DNA of 64,000 nt from DSVZ01 sp037439785. Its GTDB lineage: Bacteria > Verrucomicrobiota > Verrucomicrobiia > Limisphaerales > J093. The DNA is taken from positions 25,966 through 89,965 of the forward strand of contig JBBIVJ010000017.1 in NCBI GenBank assembly GCA_037439785.1, in the 5' to 3' direction. Position 1 is the first letter of the stretch. Every line of letters starts with the position of its first letter. Made by a program: the position numbers and the translations under genes. Below are positions 37,657-45,783 of this stretch, in pieces. The notes under the pieces were generated by a model. It worked only from the letters and a program-made list of their open reading frames with translations, made no database searches and was not told where the DNA came from.

Positions 37657-37686
37657 TTGACCGGTTTCGATGACGGCTCTTAGCCT
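37657..37686 (+). promoter_or_regulatory. Sigma-70-like promoter of the antiporter gene
   Basis: TTGACC, an 18-base spacer and TAGCCT, ending five bases before the ATG at 37,692. The mRNA should be leaderless or nearly so. Confidence 0.45.
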
Positions 37687-37691
37687 CGGGC

Positions 37692-39098
37692 ATGGGAATC
37701 GAGGCGGTGACGCCGAACCCGTGGATGATCCTGCCGTTTGGCGTCCTGCTGGCCGCCATCGCCTTGGCCCCGCTGGCCTTCCCCGGCTGGTGGCATCGGC
37801 ATTACCCGAAAGTGGCCCTCGCCCTGGGGGCGGTGACGCTGGGCTACTACCTCCTGGGCCTGCACGCGCATGAGCGGGTGCTGCATACGGCCCACGAGTA
37901 CGTGAGTTTCATCGCGCTGATCGGCTCGCTGTTCGTAGTGGCCGGGGGCATTCACCTCTCGGTGGAGGGGGAGGCGACGCCCGGGAAAAACGTGCTGTTC
38001 CTGCTGGTGGGGGCGGTGATTGCCAATGTGCTGGGCACGACGGGCGCAGCGATGCTGTTGATCCGGCCCTGGCTGCGGATGAACAAGTACCGGCTCACGG
38101 CGCATCATGTGGTGTTTTTCATCTTCATCGTAGCCAACGTGGGCGGCTGCCTCACGCCCATCGGGGACCCGCCATTGTTTCTGGGCTACCTCAAGGGCGT
38201 CCCGTTCTGGTGGGTGGCCGAGCACTGCTGGCCGATGTGGCTGACGGGAGTGGGGCTGTTGCTGGCCATTTTTTACGTGCTGGACCGGCGGAACTTCCGG
38301 CGCGCGCCGCCCGAGGTGCGGGCGCGCGAGACCGGCGCGGGGGAGCGCTGGCAGTTTCGGGGACGGCGCAACCTCCTCTTCCTGGCGGTGATCCTGGGGG
38401 CGGTTTTCCTCGAACACCCCCCGCTTTTGCGGGAAGCGATCATGGTGGCGGCGGCCGTGGCGTCCTGGCGGCTGACGCCGCGGCCGGTGCACGAGGCGAA
38501 TGACTTCAACTTCGCGCCAATCCGCGAGGTGGCCATTCTGTTCATTGGCATCTTTGCCACCATGATGCCGGCGCTGGACTGGTTGCAGGGTCATGCGCGG
38601 GACTTCGGCCAGGCCAGCCCGGGGCTGTTCTACTGGGCCAGTGGCGCACTGAGCAGCGTGCTGGACAACGCCCCCACCTACCTGAGCTTCCTCAGCGCGG
38701 AAATGGGGTTGTTCGCCCCGGCGGAAATGGTGCGAGCGGTCCAGGCGGCGCTGGCCGGCACGGCCTCGGTGTCGGGGAAGGTCGCGGCCACCGTGGTCGA
38801 GTTGCGCGAGCACTTCCCGGCCGAGGTCGCCGCGGGTGCGGTCCCGATCGAGCACATCCAGGTGGCGACGCTGCTCGGCGTGACGGCCTACAACCGGTAC
38901 CTGGTGGCCATCAGCATCGGGTCGGTGTTTTTCGGGGCGGCCACCTACATCGGCAACGGCCCGAACTTCATGGTCAAGTCCATCGCCGAGCACCAGAAAG
39001 CCCACGTGCCGGGCTTCCTGGGTTACGTGTTCCGGTTCACCCTGCCGTTCCTGCTGCCGGTGCTGGCGGTGGTGTGGTGGGTGTTTTTCCGGGGGTGA
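37692..39098 (+). CDS. NhaD/CitMHS-type sodium:proton antiporter
   Basis: A 468-residue membrane protein with about 12 hydrophobic segments, starting WMILPFGVLLAAIALAPL. Ion-transporter family marks: ANVLGTTGAAMLLIRPWLRMNKYR, FIFIVANVGGCLTPIGDPPLFLGYLKGVPF (a re-entrant loop typical of the IT superfamily) and, in the second half, ALSSVLDNAPTYLSFLSAEMG and GAATYIGNGPNFMVKSIAE. The two pseudo-symmetric loops (TPIGDPP and GNGPN) match NhaD-type exchangers. Role: Na+/H+ homeostasis at the inner membrane. Confidence 0.88.
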   Translation: MGIEAVTPNPWMILPFGVLLAAIALAPLAFPGWWHRHYPKVALALGAVTLGYYLLGLHAHERVLHTAHEYVSFIALIGSLFVVAGGIHLSVEGEATPGKNVLFLLVGAVIANVLGTTGAAMLLIRPWLRMNKYRLTAHHVVFFIFIVANVGGCLTPIGDPPLFLGYLKGVPFWWVAEHCWPMWLTGVGLLLAIFYVLDRRNFRRAPPEVRARETGAGERWQFRGRRNLLFLAVILGAVFLEHPPLLREAIMVAAAVASWRLTPRPVHEANDFNFAPIREVAILFIGIFATMMPALDWLQGHARDFGQASPGLFYWASGALSSVLDNAPTYLSFLSAEMGLFAPAEMVRAVQAALAGTASVSGKVAATVVELREHFPAEVAAGAVPIEHIQVATLLGVTAYNRYLVAISIGSVFFGAATYIGNGPNFMVKSIAEHQKAHVPGFLGYVFRFTLPFLLPVLAVVWWVFFRG

Positions 39099-39113
39099 GC
39101 CGGGCCGGCGGGC

Positions 39114-39743
39114 TCAGTGGCGGTGCGGTTCCAGGCGCCGGGCGGGGTCGCCGTAGGCCCGGGTCAGGCGCTCGCGCAACTTGAGCCGGGCACGCAGCAG
39201 CCGGACCTTCACATTAACCTCGGTCAGGCCGAGCACCTCGGCGGTCTCGCGCACAGACAGACCCTGCACGTCCCGGAGCAGGAACACCAGCCGGTGTTTG
39301 TCGTCCAGTTCGTCCAGGGCCTGCTCGATGAGCCGACGGGTTTCCTGCCGCCACGCCAGTTGCTCGGGGGTGTCCCGCCAGTCGGCGATGTACTCGGGGT
39401 GGGGCAGGGAGGCACCGTCCGGGTCGGGCGCGGTCAGTTCGTCCAGCGACACGGTGGGCAGGCCGCGGCGCTTGCGCAGGATCTTGAGGGCGGCGTGGGT
39501 GGCGATGCGCAAAAGCCAGGTGCGGAAACTGGCCTCTTCCCGGAAGCCGTCCAGGTGTTCGAGCATGCTCAGGAAGGCCTGCTGGGTCACGTCCTCGGCG
39601 TCCTGCTCGTGACGCAGAATGCGCCGGGCCAGGGCATACACCGTGGCCTGATGCCGGCGGGTCAATTCCTCAAACGCCGCCAGCTCGCCTGCCTTGGCGC
39701 GGCGTACCAACTCCGCATCGTCCAGCGTCGTCAGGGCATTCAT
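39114..39743 (-). CDS. ECF RNA polymerase sigma factor
   Basis: A 209-residue RpoE-like sigma factor. Region 2: LVRRAKAGELAAFEELTRRH then HEQDAEDVTQQAFLSMLEHLDGFREEASFRTWLLRIATHAAL. Region 4: ELDDKHRLVFLLRDVQGLSVRETAEVLGLTEVNVKVRLLRARLKLRE. No anti-sigma gene lies beside it; the downstream neighbour is the convergent antiporter gene, only 15 bases away. A GGTAAC/CGTC pair in the upstream gap may be its own target. Confidence 0.92.
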   Translation of the reverse strand: MNALTTLDDAELVRRAKAGELAAFEELTRRHQATVYALARRILRHEQDAEDVTQQAFLSMLEHLDGFREEASFRTWLLRIATHAALKILRKRRGLPTVSLDELTAPDPDGASLPHPEYIADWRDTPEQLAWRQETRRLIEQALDELDDKHRLVFLLRDVQGLSVRETAEVLGLTEVNVKVRLLRARLKLRERLTRAYGDPARRLEPHRH

Positions 39744-39843
39744 CCGGTGCGCGGCCGTCCGAGCCGGCCGACGTGGCAGGCAGTTTCCGGACCGGACCGG
39801 ACCGGGTCAAGGTCAACTCCGCCGGCGGCGTGGGCGAGGCCGG

Positions 39844-39873
39844 GGACGATTGGACTCAAAAAAGATTGTTACC
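39844..39873 (-). promoter_or_regulatory. Candidate ECF-type autoregulatory promoter
   Basis: On the minus strand GGTAAC, a T-rich spacer of 19 bases and CGTCC lie about 100 bases upstream of the ECF sigma gene, resembling the GGAAC/CGTC pattern of RpoE-like promoters. The 39,744-39,945 gap otherwise contains only short GGACC repeats near 39,790. Confidence 0.25.
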
Positions 39874-39945
39874 GATGCGAGGTTGCGGGGCTACGGGGCA
39901 GCCCCGGCTGACTCCCAAAGGGGGGATCGAGCCGGGAGCAGCCGG

Positions 39946-40158
39946 ATGATTCAAACCACACGTCAGGAAGTGCGGCTCCAGATGCGCCGGCGTTACGTCC
40001 GGGCGGGCCGAAACGACAAATCCCAACGGGTCAGGGAACTGGCCGAACTCTTCGGCGTGAAGCCGGGTCCGGCCAAAAGCTCACCGCAAGTCGCTCCGCA
40101 AAACCTGGCTTCGCGTTTCCACAGTAACGCATACGGTTATGGGGGATTGCTGGAATAA
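39946..40158 (+). CDS. Small ORF, possible remnant of an integrase/transposase N-terminus
   Basis: A 70-residue frame with GGAG seven bases before its ATG. The first 40 residues (TRQEVRLQMRRRYVRAGRND, then KSQRVRELAELFGV) look like the N-terminal helix-turn-helix of some transposases; the rest has no recognisable pattern and the stop overlaps the next sigma gene by 20 bases. It may be a transposase fossil or non-coding. Confidence 0.25.
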   Translation: MIQTTRQEVRLQMRRRYVRAGRNDKSQRVRELAELFGVKPGPAKSSPQVAPQNLASRFHSNAYGYGGLLE

Positions 40159-40738
40159 AGACCGCCCGCCATCTTTCGTAGTATCGGTGAACGAAGCAGA
40201 CTACGAGCAGGCTGTGGCAGCTCATTACGAGGCGCTCTACGCCTTCGCCTACAGCCTGGCCGGAAAAGAGTCGGACGCGTGCGAGCTCACGCAGGAGGCT
40301 TATTGCCGCCTGCTGACCCACGGCGCCCGGCTGCGCGATCCGGCCAAGGTGCGTTCGTGGCTGTTCACCACCCTGTACCGGGTTTTCCTGGGCTGGCAGG
40401 AACGACGTGCGCGTTTTCCGCACTTCGAGCTGACCGAGGTCGAACACGAACTGCCCGTGCTGGCGCCGGAAGACATTGACCACTTGGCGGACGAAGCGCT
40501 CCGCAGCGCGCTTCTGGAGTTGGAAGAGCATTACCGGGCGCCACTGGTTCTCTTTTACCTCAACGGCCACAGTTACGAGGAAATCGCGGCCCTGCTCGAG
40601 GTGCCGATTGGGACGGTCATGTCGCGCCTGTCGCGGGCCAAGGCGCAGTTGCGGCATCAGTTGGCCGGCCGGTTGCGGGCCGAACGGCCGGGCAGCAACG
40701 TCGTCCCGGTCCCCCGGCAACGGCAAAACCCGGTGTAA
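40139..40738 (+). CDS. ECF sigma factor of the arsM operon
   Basis: A 199-residue ECF sigma. Region 2 is YEQAVAAHYEALYAFAYSLAGKES with DACELTQEAYCRLL and RSWLFTTLYRVFLGWQER; region 4 is LEEHYRAPLVLFYLNGHSYEEIAALLEVPIGTVMSRLSRAKAQLR. The first 16 residues are atypical, so a GTG at 40,187 (residue 17, just before NEADYEQA) is a plausible alternative start with a TAGTAT element in front. It is followed after four bases by a single-span membrane protein and then arsM, a sigma/anti-sigma/target-gene layout. Confidence 0.88.
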   Translation: MGDCWNKDRPPSFVVSVNEADYEQAVAAHYEALYAFAYSLAGKESDACELTQEAYCRLLTHGARLRDPAKVRSWLFTTLYRVFLGWQERRARFPHFELTEVEHELPVLAPEDIDHLADEALRSALLELEEHYRAPLVLFYLNGHSYEEIAALLEVPIGTVMSRLSRAKAQLRHQLAGRLRAERPGSNVVPVPRQRQNPV

Positions 40739-40742
40739 CCGT

Positions 40743-41495
40743 ATGAATCGTCAGGAAGCCCAGTTCATTTTGCAGGCCTATCGGCCCGGCGGCGAGGACG
40801 CCGCCGATCCCCGATTTCGTGAAGCGCTGGAACTCGTCCAGCGCGACCCCGAGGTGGCGCGATGGTTCACGCAAGAACAGGCGTTGGATACGCGGTTGAG
40901 CACGCGGTTGCGGGCCGCTTTGCAACCGCCGCCCTCCTTGAAGGCCCAATTACTGGCCCAACGCAAGGTCGTGCGCCCCGCCTTCGGATGGCAGTTGTGG
41001 CGTCGGCCGCTCTGGCAACTGGCAGCCGCCGCCTGTGTGAGTCTGCTGCTGGCCCTGGCGGTCTTCTGGGGTCGTCCTACGCGCTCTGGAGACTTCTCCC
41101 AATACCTGACCCAGATGACGGATGTCGTCGGGAACCGGCTGGAGCGGTTGGACTTCCTGGCCAGGGATATCGCAGCGGTGCGCCAATGGCTGGCCGAGCG
41201 CGGTGCCCACGGCGACCTGGTACTGCCCGCCGGATTGAGTGACCGGCCCAGTCTCGGCTGCCGGCTGCTGGAGTGGAACGACCATCAGGTGACTCTGATC
41301 TGCTTTGAACTGGAAGGCCGGAGGACCGCGCATCTGTTGGTGGTGGACAGTAGCGCCTTCCCCCGGGCACCCGCCGCCGCCCCGGAGTTCCAGCAGGTCG
41401 GTGACGTGGCCACCGTCAGTTGGACCCAGGCGGGCAAGACCTACGTGCTGGCCAGCAAAGCTGCCGCACCGGCCGATTTGATGAAGCTGCTATGA
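40743..41495 (+). CDS. Single-pass membrane protein, probable anti-sigma factor
   Basis: A 250-residue protein. Residues 1-70 are charged and helical (QEAQFILQAYRPGGEDAADP, LVQRDPEVARWFTQEQ), one transmembrane helix follows (QLAAAACVSLLLALAVFWG, about 87-105), and the C-terminal 140 residues would be periplasmic (LVLPAGLSDRPSLGCRLLEW, VSWTQAGKTYVLASKA). This topology and the position directly after an ECF sigma gene suggest an anti-sigma factor; the cytoplasmic part lacks the zinc-binding HxxxCxxC motif, so family assignment is by context only. Its stop overlaps the arsM start in an ATGA. Confidence 0.65.
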   Translation: MNRQEAQFILQAYRPGGEDAADPRFREALELVQRDPEVARWFTQEQALDTRLSTRLRAALQPPPSLKAQLLAQRKVVRPAFGWQLWRRPLWQLAAAACVSLLLALAVFWGRPTRSGDFSQYLTQMTDVVGNRLERLDFLARDIAAVRQWLAERGAHGDLVLPAGLSDRPSLGCRLLEWNDHQVTLICFELEGRRTAHLLVVDSSAFPRAPAAAPEFQQVGDVATVSWTQAGKTYVLASKAAAPADLMKLL

Positions 41496-42661
41496 ACGAA
41501 CGCACCTCATTGCGTCCCGAAACCGCCACCCGACAACGCTACGCCGCCGCCGCCCACGCCCCGGAACCTGAATTGTGCTGTCCGGTGCAGTTCAATCCGG
41601 ACCTGCTGCGCGTCATCCCCCGGGAAGTCATCGAAAAGGATTACGGCTGCGGCGACCCCTCGCGCCATCTGAAACCGGGCGAGACAGTGCTCGACCTGGG
41701 CTGCGGTGCGGGCAAGGTCTGCTTCATCGCTGCTCAAATCGTGGGCCCCACCGGCCGCGTCATCGGCGTGGACATGACCGACGAGATGCTGGCGGTCGCC
41801 CGCCGCAACGCCCCCCTAGTCGCGCAACAGCTCGGTTACGCGAACGTCGAGTTCCGCAAGGGCCGGATCCAGGACCTGGCCCTTGACCTGGAACGCGTGG
41901 AGGCCGAGTTGCGCCAGCACCCCATCACCGACGCCAACAGTTTCCTGCGCGCCCAGGAACTGGCCGCAGAACTGCGCGTGAAGCATCCCCTCATTCCCCC
42001 CGCCTCGGTGGACGTGGTGGTGTCGAACTGCGTGCTCAACCTCGTCGAGCCGCAGGACAAACGGCCGTTGTTCCAGGAGATCTTCCGCGTCCTTCGCAAG
42101 AGCGGTCGCGCCGTCATCTCCGACATCGTCAGCGATGAAAACGTGCCCGACGCCCTGCAACAGGATCCGACACTCTGGAGTGGCTGCATCAGCGGTGCGT
42201 TGCGCGAGGACCGGTTCCTGCACGCTTTCGAGGAATCCGGCTTTTACGGCATCCGCATTCTGAAGTGGGAAACGCGTCCCTGGCGCACCGTGCACGGCGT
42301 CGAGTTTCGCGCCATCACGGTCGAAGCCTTCAAGGGCCTGCAGGGCGAGTGCCGGGACTTTCACCAGGCCGTGATCTACCGCGGCCCGTTCCGCGAAGTG
42401 CTGGACGACGACGGTCATCGGTTGCGTCGCGGCGACCGTGTGGCGGTCTGTAACAAAACTTTCCAGCTCTACCGCCAGCCCCCCTACGCCGAACACTTTG
42501 AATTCATCGAACCCAGAGTGCCCGTCTCTCCCGAGGCAGCCCGGCCCTTCCCCTGCGGGCCGTCACGCCGACGCCATCCGCGCGCGACCAAGGGGCTGAC
42601 CTGCGACGCAACCACCGACACCGCCACTTGCTGCGACGGCGGCAATGGCGAGTGCTGCTGA
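41492..42661 (+). CDS. arsM: Arsenite S-adenosylmethionine methyltransferase
   Basis: A 389-residue SAM methyltransferase. Motif I is VLDLGCGAGKVCF, followed by RVIGVDMTDEML. The three cysteines that bind As(III) in ArsM are present: Cys53 in YGCGDP, Cys180 in VVSNCVLNL and Cys232 in WSGCISGAL. Relative to common ArsM there is an insert of about 35 residues before VVVSNCVLNL (the ERVEAELRQHPITDANSF region), and the C-terminus ends in a Cys-rich tail (TCCDGGNGECC). It converts arsenite to methylated, partly volatile species in the cytoplasm. Translational coupling to the membrane protein before it puts it in the ECF operon; arsR follows with its own promoter. Confidence 0.9.
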   Translation: MNERTSLRPETATRQRYAAAAHAPEPELCCPVQFNPDLLRVIPREVIEKDYGCGDPSRHLKPGETVLDLGCGAGKVCFIAAQIVGPTGRVIGVDMTDEMLAVARRNAPLVAQQLGYANVEFRKGRIQDLALDLERVEAELRQHPITDANSFLRAQELAAELRVKHPLIPPASVDVVVSNCVLNLVEPQDKRPLFQEIFRVLRKSGRAVISDIVSDENVPDALQQDPTLWSGCISGALREDRFLHAFEESGFYGIRILKWETRPWRTVHGVEFRAITVEAFKGLQGECRDFHQAVIYRGPFREVLDDDGHRLRRGDRVAVCNKTFQLYRQPPYAEHFEFIEPRVPVSPEAARPFPCGPSRRRHPRATKGLTCDATTDTATCCDGGNGECC

Positions 42662-42683
42662 GGTCTGTTGGATGACGTGCCGA

Positions 42684-42698
42684 CAACGCGCCGCGTTG
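42684..42698. promoter_or_regulatory. Perfect 15-bp dyad, candidate ArsR operator
   Basis: CAACGCG-C-CGCGTTG is a perfect inverted repeat whose right arm overlaps the -35 box of the arsR promoter. Position and symmetry suit autorepression by ArsR. Confidence 0.55.
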
Positions 42699-42725
42699 AC
42701 AGTGGCTGGAGGGGCGTGGTATTTT
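42696..42725 (+). promoter_or_regulatory. Promoter of arsR
   Basis: TTGACA (42,696-42,701), an 18-base spacer and TATTTT (42,720-42,725): the closest to consensus in the window, 15 bases before the arsR ATG. Confidence 0.7.
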
Positions 42726-42740
42726 TGCGCCGCGGTTGCG

Positions 42741-43046
42741 ATGAAAACCAACGAGTGCATTCACATGCTGAAGGCGCTGGCGGATGAAACCCGTTGGCGC
42801 ATTGTCCACGAACTGCTCGCGCAATCCTGCACCGTCAACGATCTCGTCGCCCGCCTGTCCGTGTCGCAATACAACGTCTCCAAGCACCTCCGCATCCTTC
42901 GCGAGGCGGGCATCGTCGAGGCGGAACGCCACGGGCGCTGCATCGAGTGTCGCATCGTGCCTGTCTACCGGCTGCGCCTGAGCCAAAACCGCAACCAGCT
43001 CGATCTCGGTTGCTGCATCTTCAAGTTCGACGCCATTAGGAAGTGA
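42741..43046 (+). CDS. arsR: ArsR/SmtB-family transcriptional repressor
   Basis: A 101-residue winged-helix protein: MLKALADETRWRIVHELL, then the recognition helix region LVARLSVSQYNVSKHLRILREAGIVEAERHGR. Candidate metal-sensing cysteines are Cys5, the CIEC pair near residue 72 and CC near residue 93; the classical ELCVCDL motif of ArsR is replaced by AQSCTVNDLVARL, keeping one Cys. The start at 42,741 follows a strong promoter and an operator-like dyad. Sensing of As(III)/Sb(III) is inferred from arsM next door; mercury or another thiophilic metal is possible. Confidence 0.87.
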   Translation: MKTNECIHMLKALADETRWRIVHELLAQSCTVNDLVARLSVSQYNVSKHLRILREAGIVEAERHGRCIECRIVPVYRLRLSQNRNQLDLGCCIFKFDAIRK

Positions 43047-43097
43047 AAGAAACATTTTTGGAATAAGCCCGCACCCTCCTGGTTTATACATGCACTA

Positions 43098-43982
43098 ATG
43101 CGCATGTCTGCTCCAATCCAAACAACGGGCCGTCGCGGTTTCGCGGCGGCGTTTACTCTCCTGCTGGCCGGAATGATTTCCGCCGGTGCGGCTTCCGCCG
43201 AGGTTCTCAAGATCAACGGCTCGACCACGGTCAATCTGCCCGTGGCCGAGGCGGCGGAAATTCTCCGCGCCGAAACAAGGATGCATATCCAGGTGGACAC
43301 GCAGGGCGGCAGTTCCGGCGGCATCTCGATGCTCGGCGATGGCCTCGTGCAGATTGGCATGTCCTCGAAGCATCTCACCGATGCCGACCGCGCCAAGTAT
43401 CCCAAGGTCCAGTTCAAAGAAATTCATGTCGGCGAGGACGCGGTGGCGCTCGTCGTCTCAGCGGATGTTTGGAACGGCGGTGTGAAGGCCGTCACCAAGG
43501 AGCAGGTGAAAGGCATCTACGAGGGCCGCCTCAAGAATTGGAAGGAACTCGGCGGGCCGGATCGGCGCATCGCATTCTTCAACAAAGAACCGGGGCGCGG
43601 CACTTGGGAGGTTTTCGCCCACTGGCTTTACGGCGATCCGAAGAAAGCTCCGCAGGTCAGTTTCCCGGAAGTCGGCGGCAACGAGGAAACCCGCAACAAG
43701 GTTTCTTCCACGCGCGGCGCTCTCTCGCAGCTTTCCTCGTCTTGGGCGGATGGGAAAAAAGTTTTCGCGCTCGGGCTCAAGCTCGACGACGGAACGGTGG
43801 TCGAGCCGACGCCGGAAAACATCGCCACTCACAAGTATCCGATGAGCCGTCCGCTGTTTCTGCTGACGAATGGCGAACCGACAGGTGAGGCGAAGATGTT
43901 CGTCGAGTTCGTTCTGGGCGAACGCGGTCAGGCGCTCGTGCGCAAACATGGCTATCTCTCGCTGGACCAGTTGAAGAAATAA
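43098..43982 (+). CDS. pstS: Phosphate ABC transporter substrate-binding protein
   Basis: A 294-residue periplasmic binding protein with signal peptide AAAFTLLLAGMISAGAASA. Phosphate-site pattern: LKINGSTTVNLPVAEAA, TQGGSSGGISMLGDG, EDAVALVVSADVW, GRLKNWKELGGPDRRIAFFN and REPGRGTW-like KEPGRGTWEVF. No lipobox is seen. It heads pstSCAB and lies 51 bases after arsR; TATACA stands eight bases before the ATG, and the ATG sits inside an ACATGC/GCATGT inverted repeat (43,088-43,107). Pst linked to ars genes is known in arsenate-stress loci, where selective phosphate uptake limits arsenate entry. Confidence 0.9.
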   Translation: MRMSAPIQTTGRRGFAAAFTLLLAGMISAGAASAEVLKINGSTTVNLPVAEAAEILRAETRMHIQVDTQGGSSGGISMLGDGLVQIGMSSKHLTDADRAKYPKVQFKEIHVGEDAVALVVSADVWNGGVKAVTKEQVKGIYEGRLKNWKELGGPDRRIAFFNKEPGRGTWEVFAHWLYGDPKKAPQVSFPEVGGNEETRNKVSSTRGALSQLSSSWADGKKVFALGLKLDDGTVVEPTPENIATHKYPMSRPLFLLTNGEPTGEAKMFVEFVLGERGQALVRKHGYLSLDQLKK

Positions 43983-43994
43983 CCTCCGGCATTC

Positions 43995-44948
43995 ATGGAC
44001 GCGGCCGTTCGCGTCTTGAATCCCGCTATGCCCGCCCCGCGTGGATTCTCCGCGCGCTGGAGTTGGACACGCGCGGCGAGCTTCGGGTTTGCCACCCTGG
44101 CCGTTGTGTTTCTCGCGGCGATGGTGGGGCTGTTCCTCTGGCAAAGCGTGCCGGTCTGGCGGCAGGAAGGCTTTGGTTACATCACCGGCCAGCGGTGGTT
44201 TTTCCGGCAGCACGAGTTCGGCGCGCTGGCGATGATTTACGGGACGTTTGTGGTCTCGGCCGTCGCGCTGCTGCTGGCCGCGCCGGTGGGAATCGGCGCG
44301 GCGATGTTCACGGCCGAGATTTTGCCGAACCGCTGGCGTTTGCCGGTCAAGGCGGCGGTGGAACTGCTCGCGGGCGTGCCGTCGGTGGTTTACGGCCTGC
44401 TCGGCATTCTGTTTTTGCGAAACTGGATTTACGACGCGCTCGCGCCGTTCGATCCGTTGAGCGGCGACACGTTGCTGACCGCTGGAATCCTGCTGGGCGT
44501 GATGGTGCTGCCAACCGTGATGACCTTGAGCGATGACGCGCTGCGCAGCGTGCCCGCAGCGCAACGACTGGCCGCGCGCGGGCTCGGATTGACACGCGCG
44601 GAGACGGCGCTTTCGGTGGGACTGGCGCAATCCTGGCGCGGCATCCTTGCGGCGCTGCTGCTGGCGCTGGGCCGCGCGTTGGGAGAAACCATCGCGGTCT
44701 TTCTCGTCGTGGGCCGACAGGACAACGCGCTGCCGGAAAGTTTGTTCTCCCTGCGCCCGCTCATCGAAGCCGGGCAGACGCTCACCAGCAAACTGGGTGG
44801 CTCGGAAACGAACATCGCCTACGGCGACCCGCTGCATTGGGCGGCAATGGTTGGGCTGGGTTTGTTTTTGCTCGTCATCGTGGCGGGCGTGACCTGGATG
44901 GGCGCTCGGCTGATGCGCCGAAAGGAGGCTCATGCGCCGCTCGCTTGA
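43995..44948 (+). CDS. pstC: Phosphate ABC transporter permease PstC
   Basis: A 317-residue inner-membrane permease with six hydrophobic segments. PstC-like marks: FIYGTFVVSAVALLLAAPVGIGAAMF region, LLAGVPSVVYGLLGILFL, VMVLPTVMTLSDDALRSVP and the ABC-contacting EAA loop AARGLGLTRAETALSVGL, followed by LGRALGETIAVFLVVGR. A second in-frame ATG occurs at residue 12. It pairs with PstA and its end overlaps the pstA start by 17 bases. Confidence 0.9.
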   Translation: MDAAVRVLNPAMPAPRGFSARWSWTRAASFGFATLAVVFLAAMVGLFLWQSVPVWRQEGFGYITGQRWFFRQHEFGALAMIYGTFVVSAVALLLAAPVGIGAAMFTAEILPNRWRLPVKAAVELLAGVPSVVYGLLGILFLRNWIYDALAPFDPLSGDTLLTAGILLGVMVLPTVMTLSDDALRSVPAAQRLAARGLGLTRAETALSVGLAQSWRGILAALLLALGRALGETIAVFLVVGRQDNALPESLFSLRPLIEAGQTLTSKLGGSETNIAYGDPLHWAAMVGLGLFLLVIVAGVTWMGARLMRRKEAHAPLA

Positions 44949-45783
44949 CCGTTTGTTTTTCGTCGCGACCGGAGCGTGCGCCGTGATCGCCGTGGGGGTG
45001 ATTGCGCTGATCGTGGGCGCGATTGGCTGGCGCGGCGGGGGCGCGGTGTCGTGGCAGTTTCTGACCGAGCAAATCCGGCTGGTCGGCGCATCCGGCGGCG
45101 TGTTCTACAACATCGTCGGGACGCTCATCCTGCTGGCCACGGCGCTGGCGGTGAGCGCGCCGGTGGCCGTCGGCCTGGGCTTGGTGCATGGCGTTTATCT
45201 GAAAAACGAGCGCGCGAAGGAACGCCTGTGGCTGCTGCTCTCGGTGCTCAACGGCGTGCCCTCGATTCTCTTCGGCCTCTTCGGGTTAATCGTGTTCGTG
45301 AAATTTTTCGGCTGGGGCAAGTCGTGGTTGTCCGGCGGAATGTTGCTTGGCGTGATGATGCTGCCCACGGTCGCCGTTGCGCTCATCGAACGCATCCAAA
45401 GCCTGCCACGAAAATACATCGAAGCGGCCGCCGGGCTGGGCTTGAGCGAAGCGCAAATCGTCTGGTCCGTCGTGCTGCCGCAGTCACTGGGCGGACTGGT
45501 CACCGGTTCGCTGCTCGGACTGGCGCGGGCGGCGGGCGAAACCGCGCCGATCATGTTCACGGCGACGATTTTTGACGGGGCAACTGTTCCGCATGGTGTG
45601 AAAGAAAATCCCGTGCTCTCGCTGCCGTATCACATTTTCATTCTCGCCCAGGATTCCTTCGATCCCGCCGTGGGCGGAAAACTTTGGGGCGCGGCGCTGG
45701 TGCTGCTGGCGCTCGTGCTCGGCTTGAGCCTGCTGGCCTTGCCCGCGCGCTTGAAGATTCACGAGGAGGCGAGAAATGGATAA
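44932..45783 (+). CDS. pstA: Phosphate ABC transporter permease PstA
   Basis: A 283-residue inner-membrane permease with six hydrophobic segments, ending with a short cytoplasmic tail. Marks: GGVFYNIVGTLILLATALAV, LNGVPSILFGLFGLIVFV, LGVMMLPTVAVALIERIQSLP, EAAAGLGLSEAQIVWSVVLP (EAA loop) and GLARAAGETAPIMFTATIF. Overlaps both neighbours, so pstCAB are translated as a coupled block. Confidence 0.9.
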   Translation: MRRSLDRLFFVATGACAVIAVGVIALIVGAIGWRGGGAVSWQFLTEQIRLVGASGGVFYNIVGTLILLATALAVSAPVAVGLGLVHGVYLKNERAKERLWLLLSVLNGVPSILFGLFGLIVFVKFFGWGKSWLSGGMLLGVMMLPTVAVALIERIQSLPRKYIEAAAGLGLSEAQIVWSVVLPQSLGGLVTGSLLGLARAAGETAPIMFTATIFDGATVPHGVKENPVLSLPYHIFILAQDSFDPAVGGKLWGAALVLLALVLGLSLLALPARLKIHEEARNG

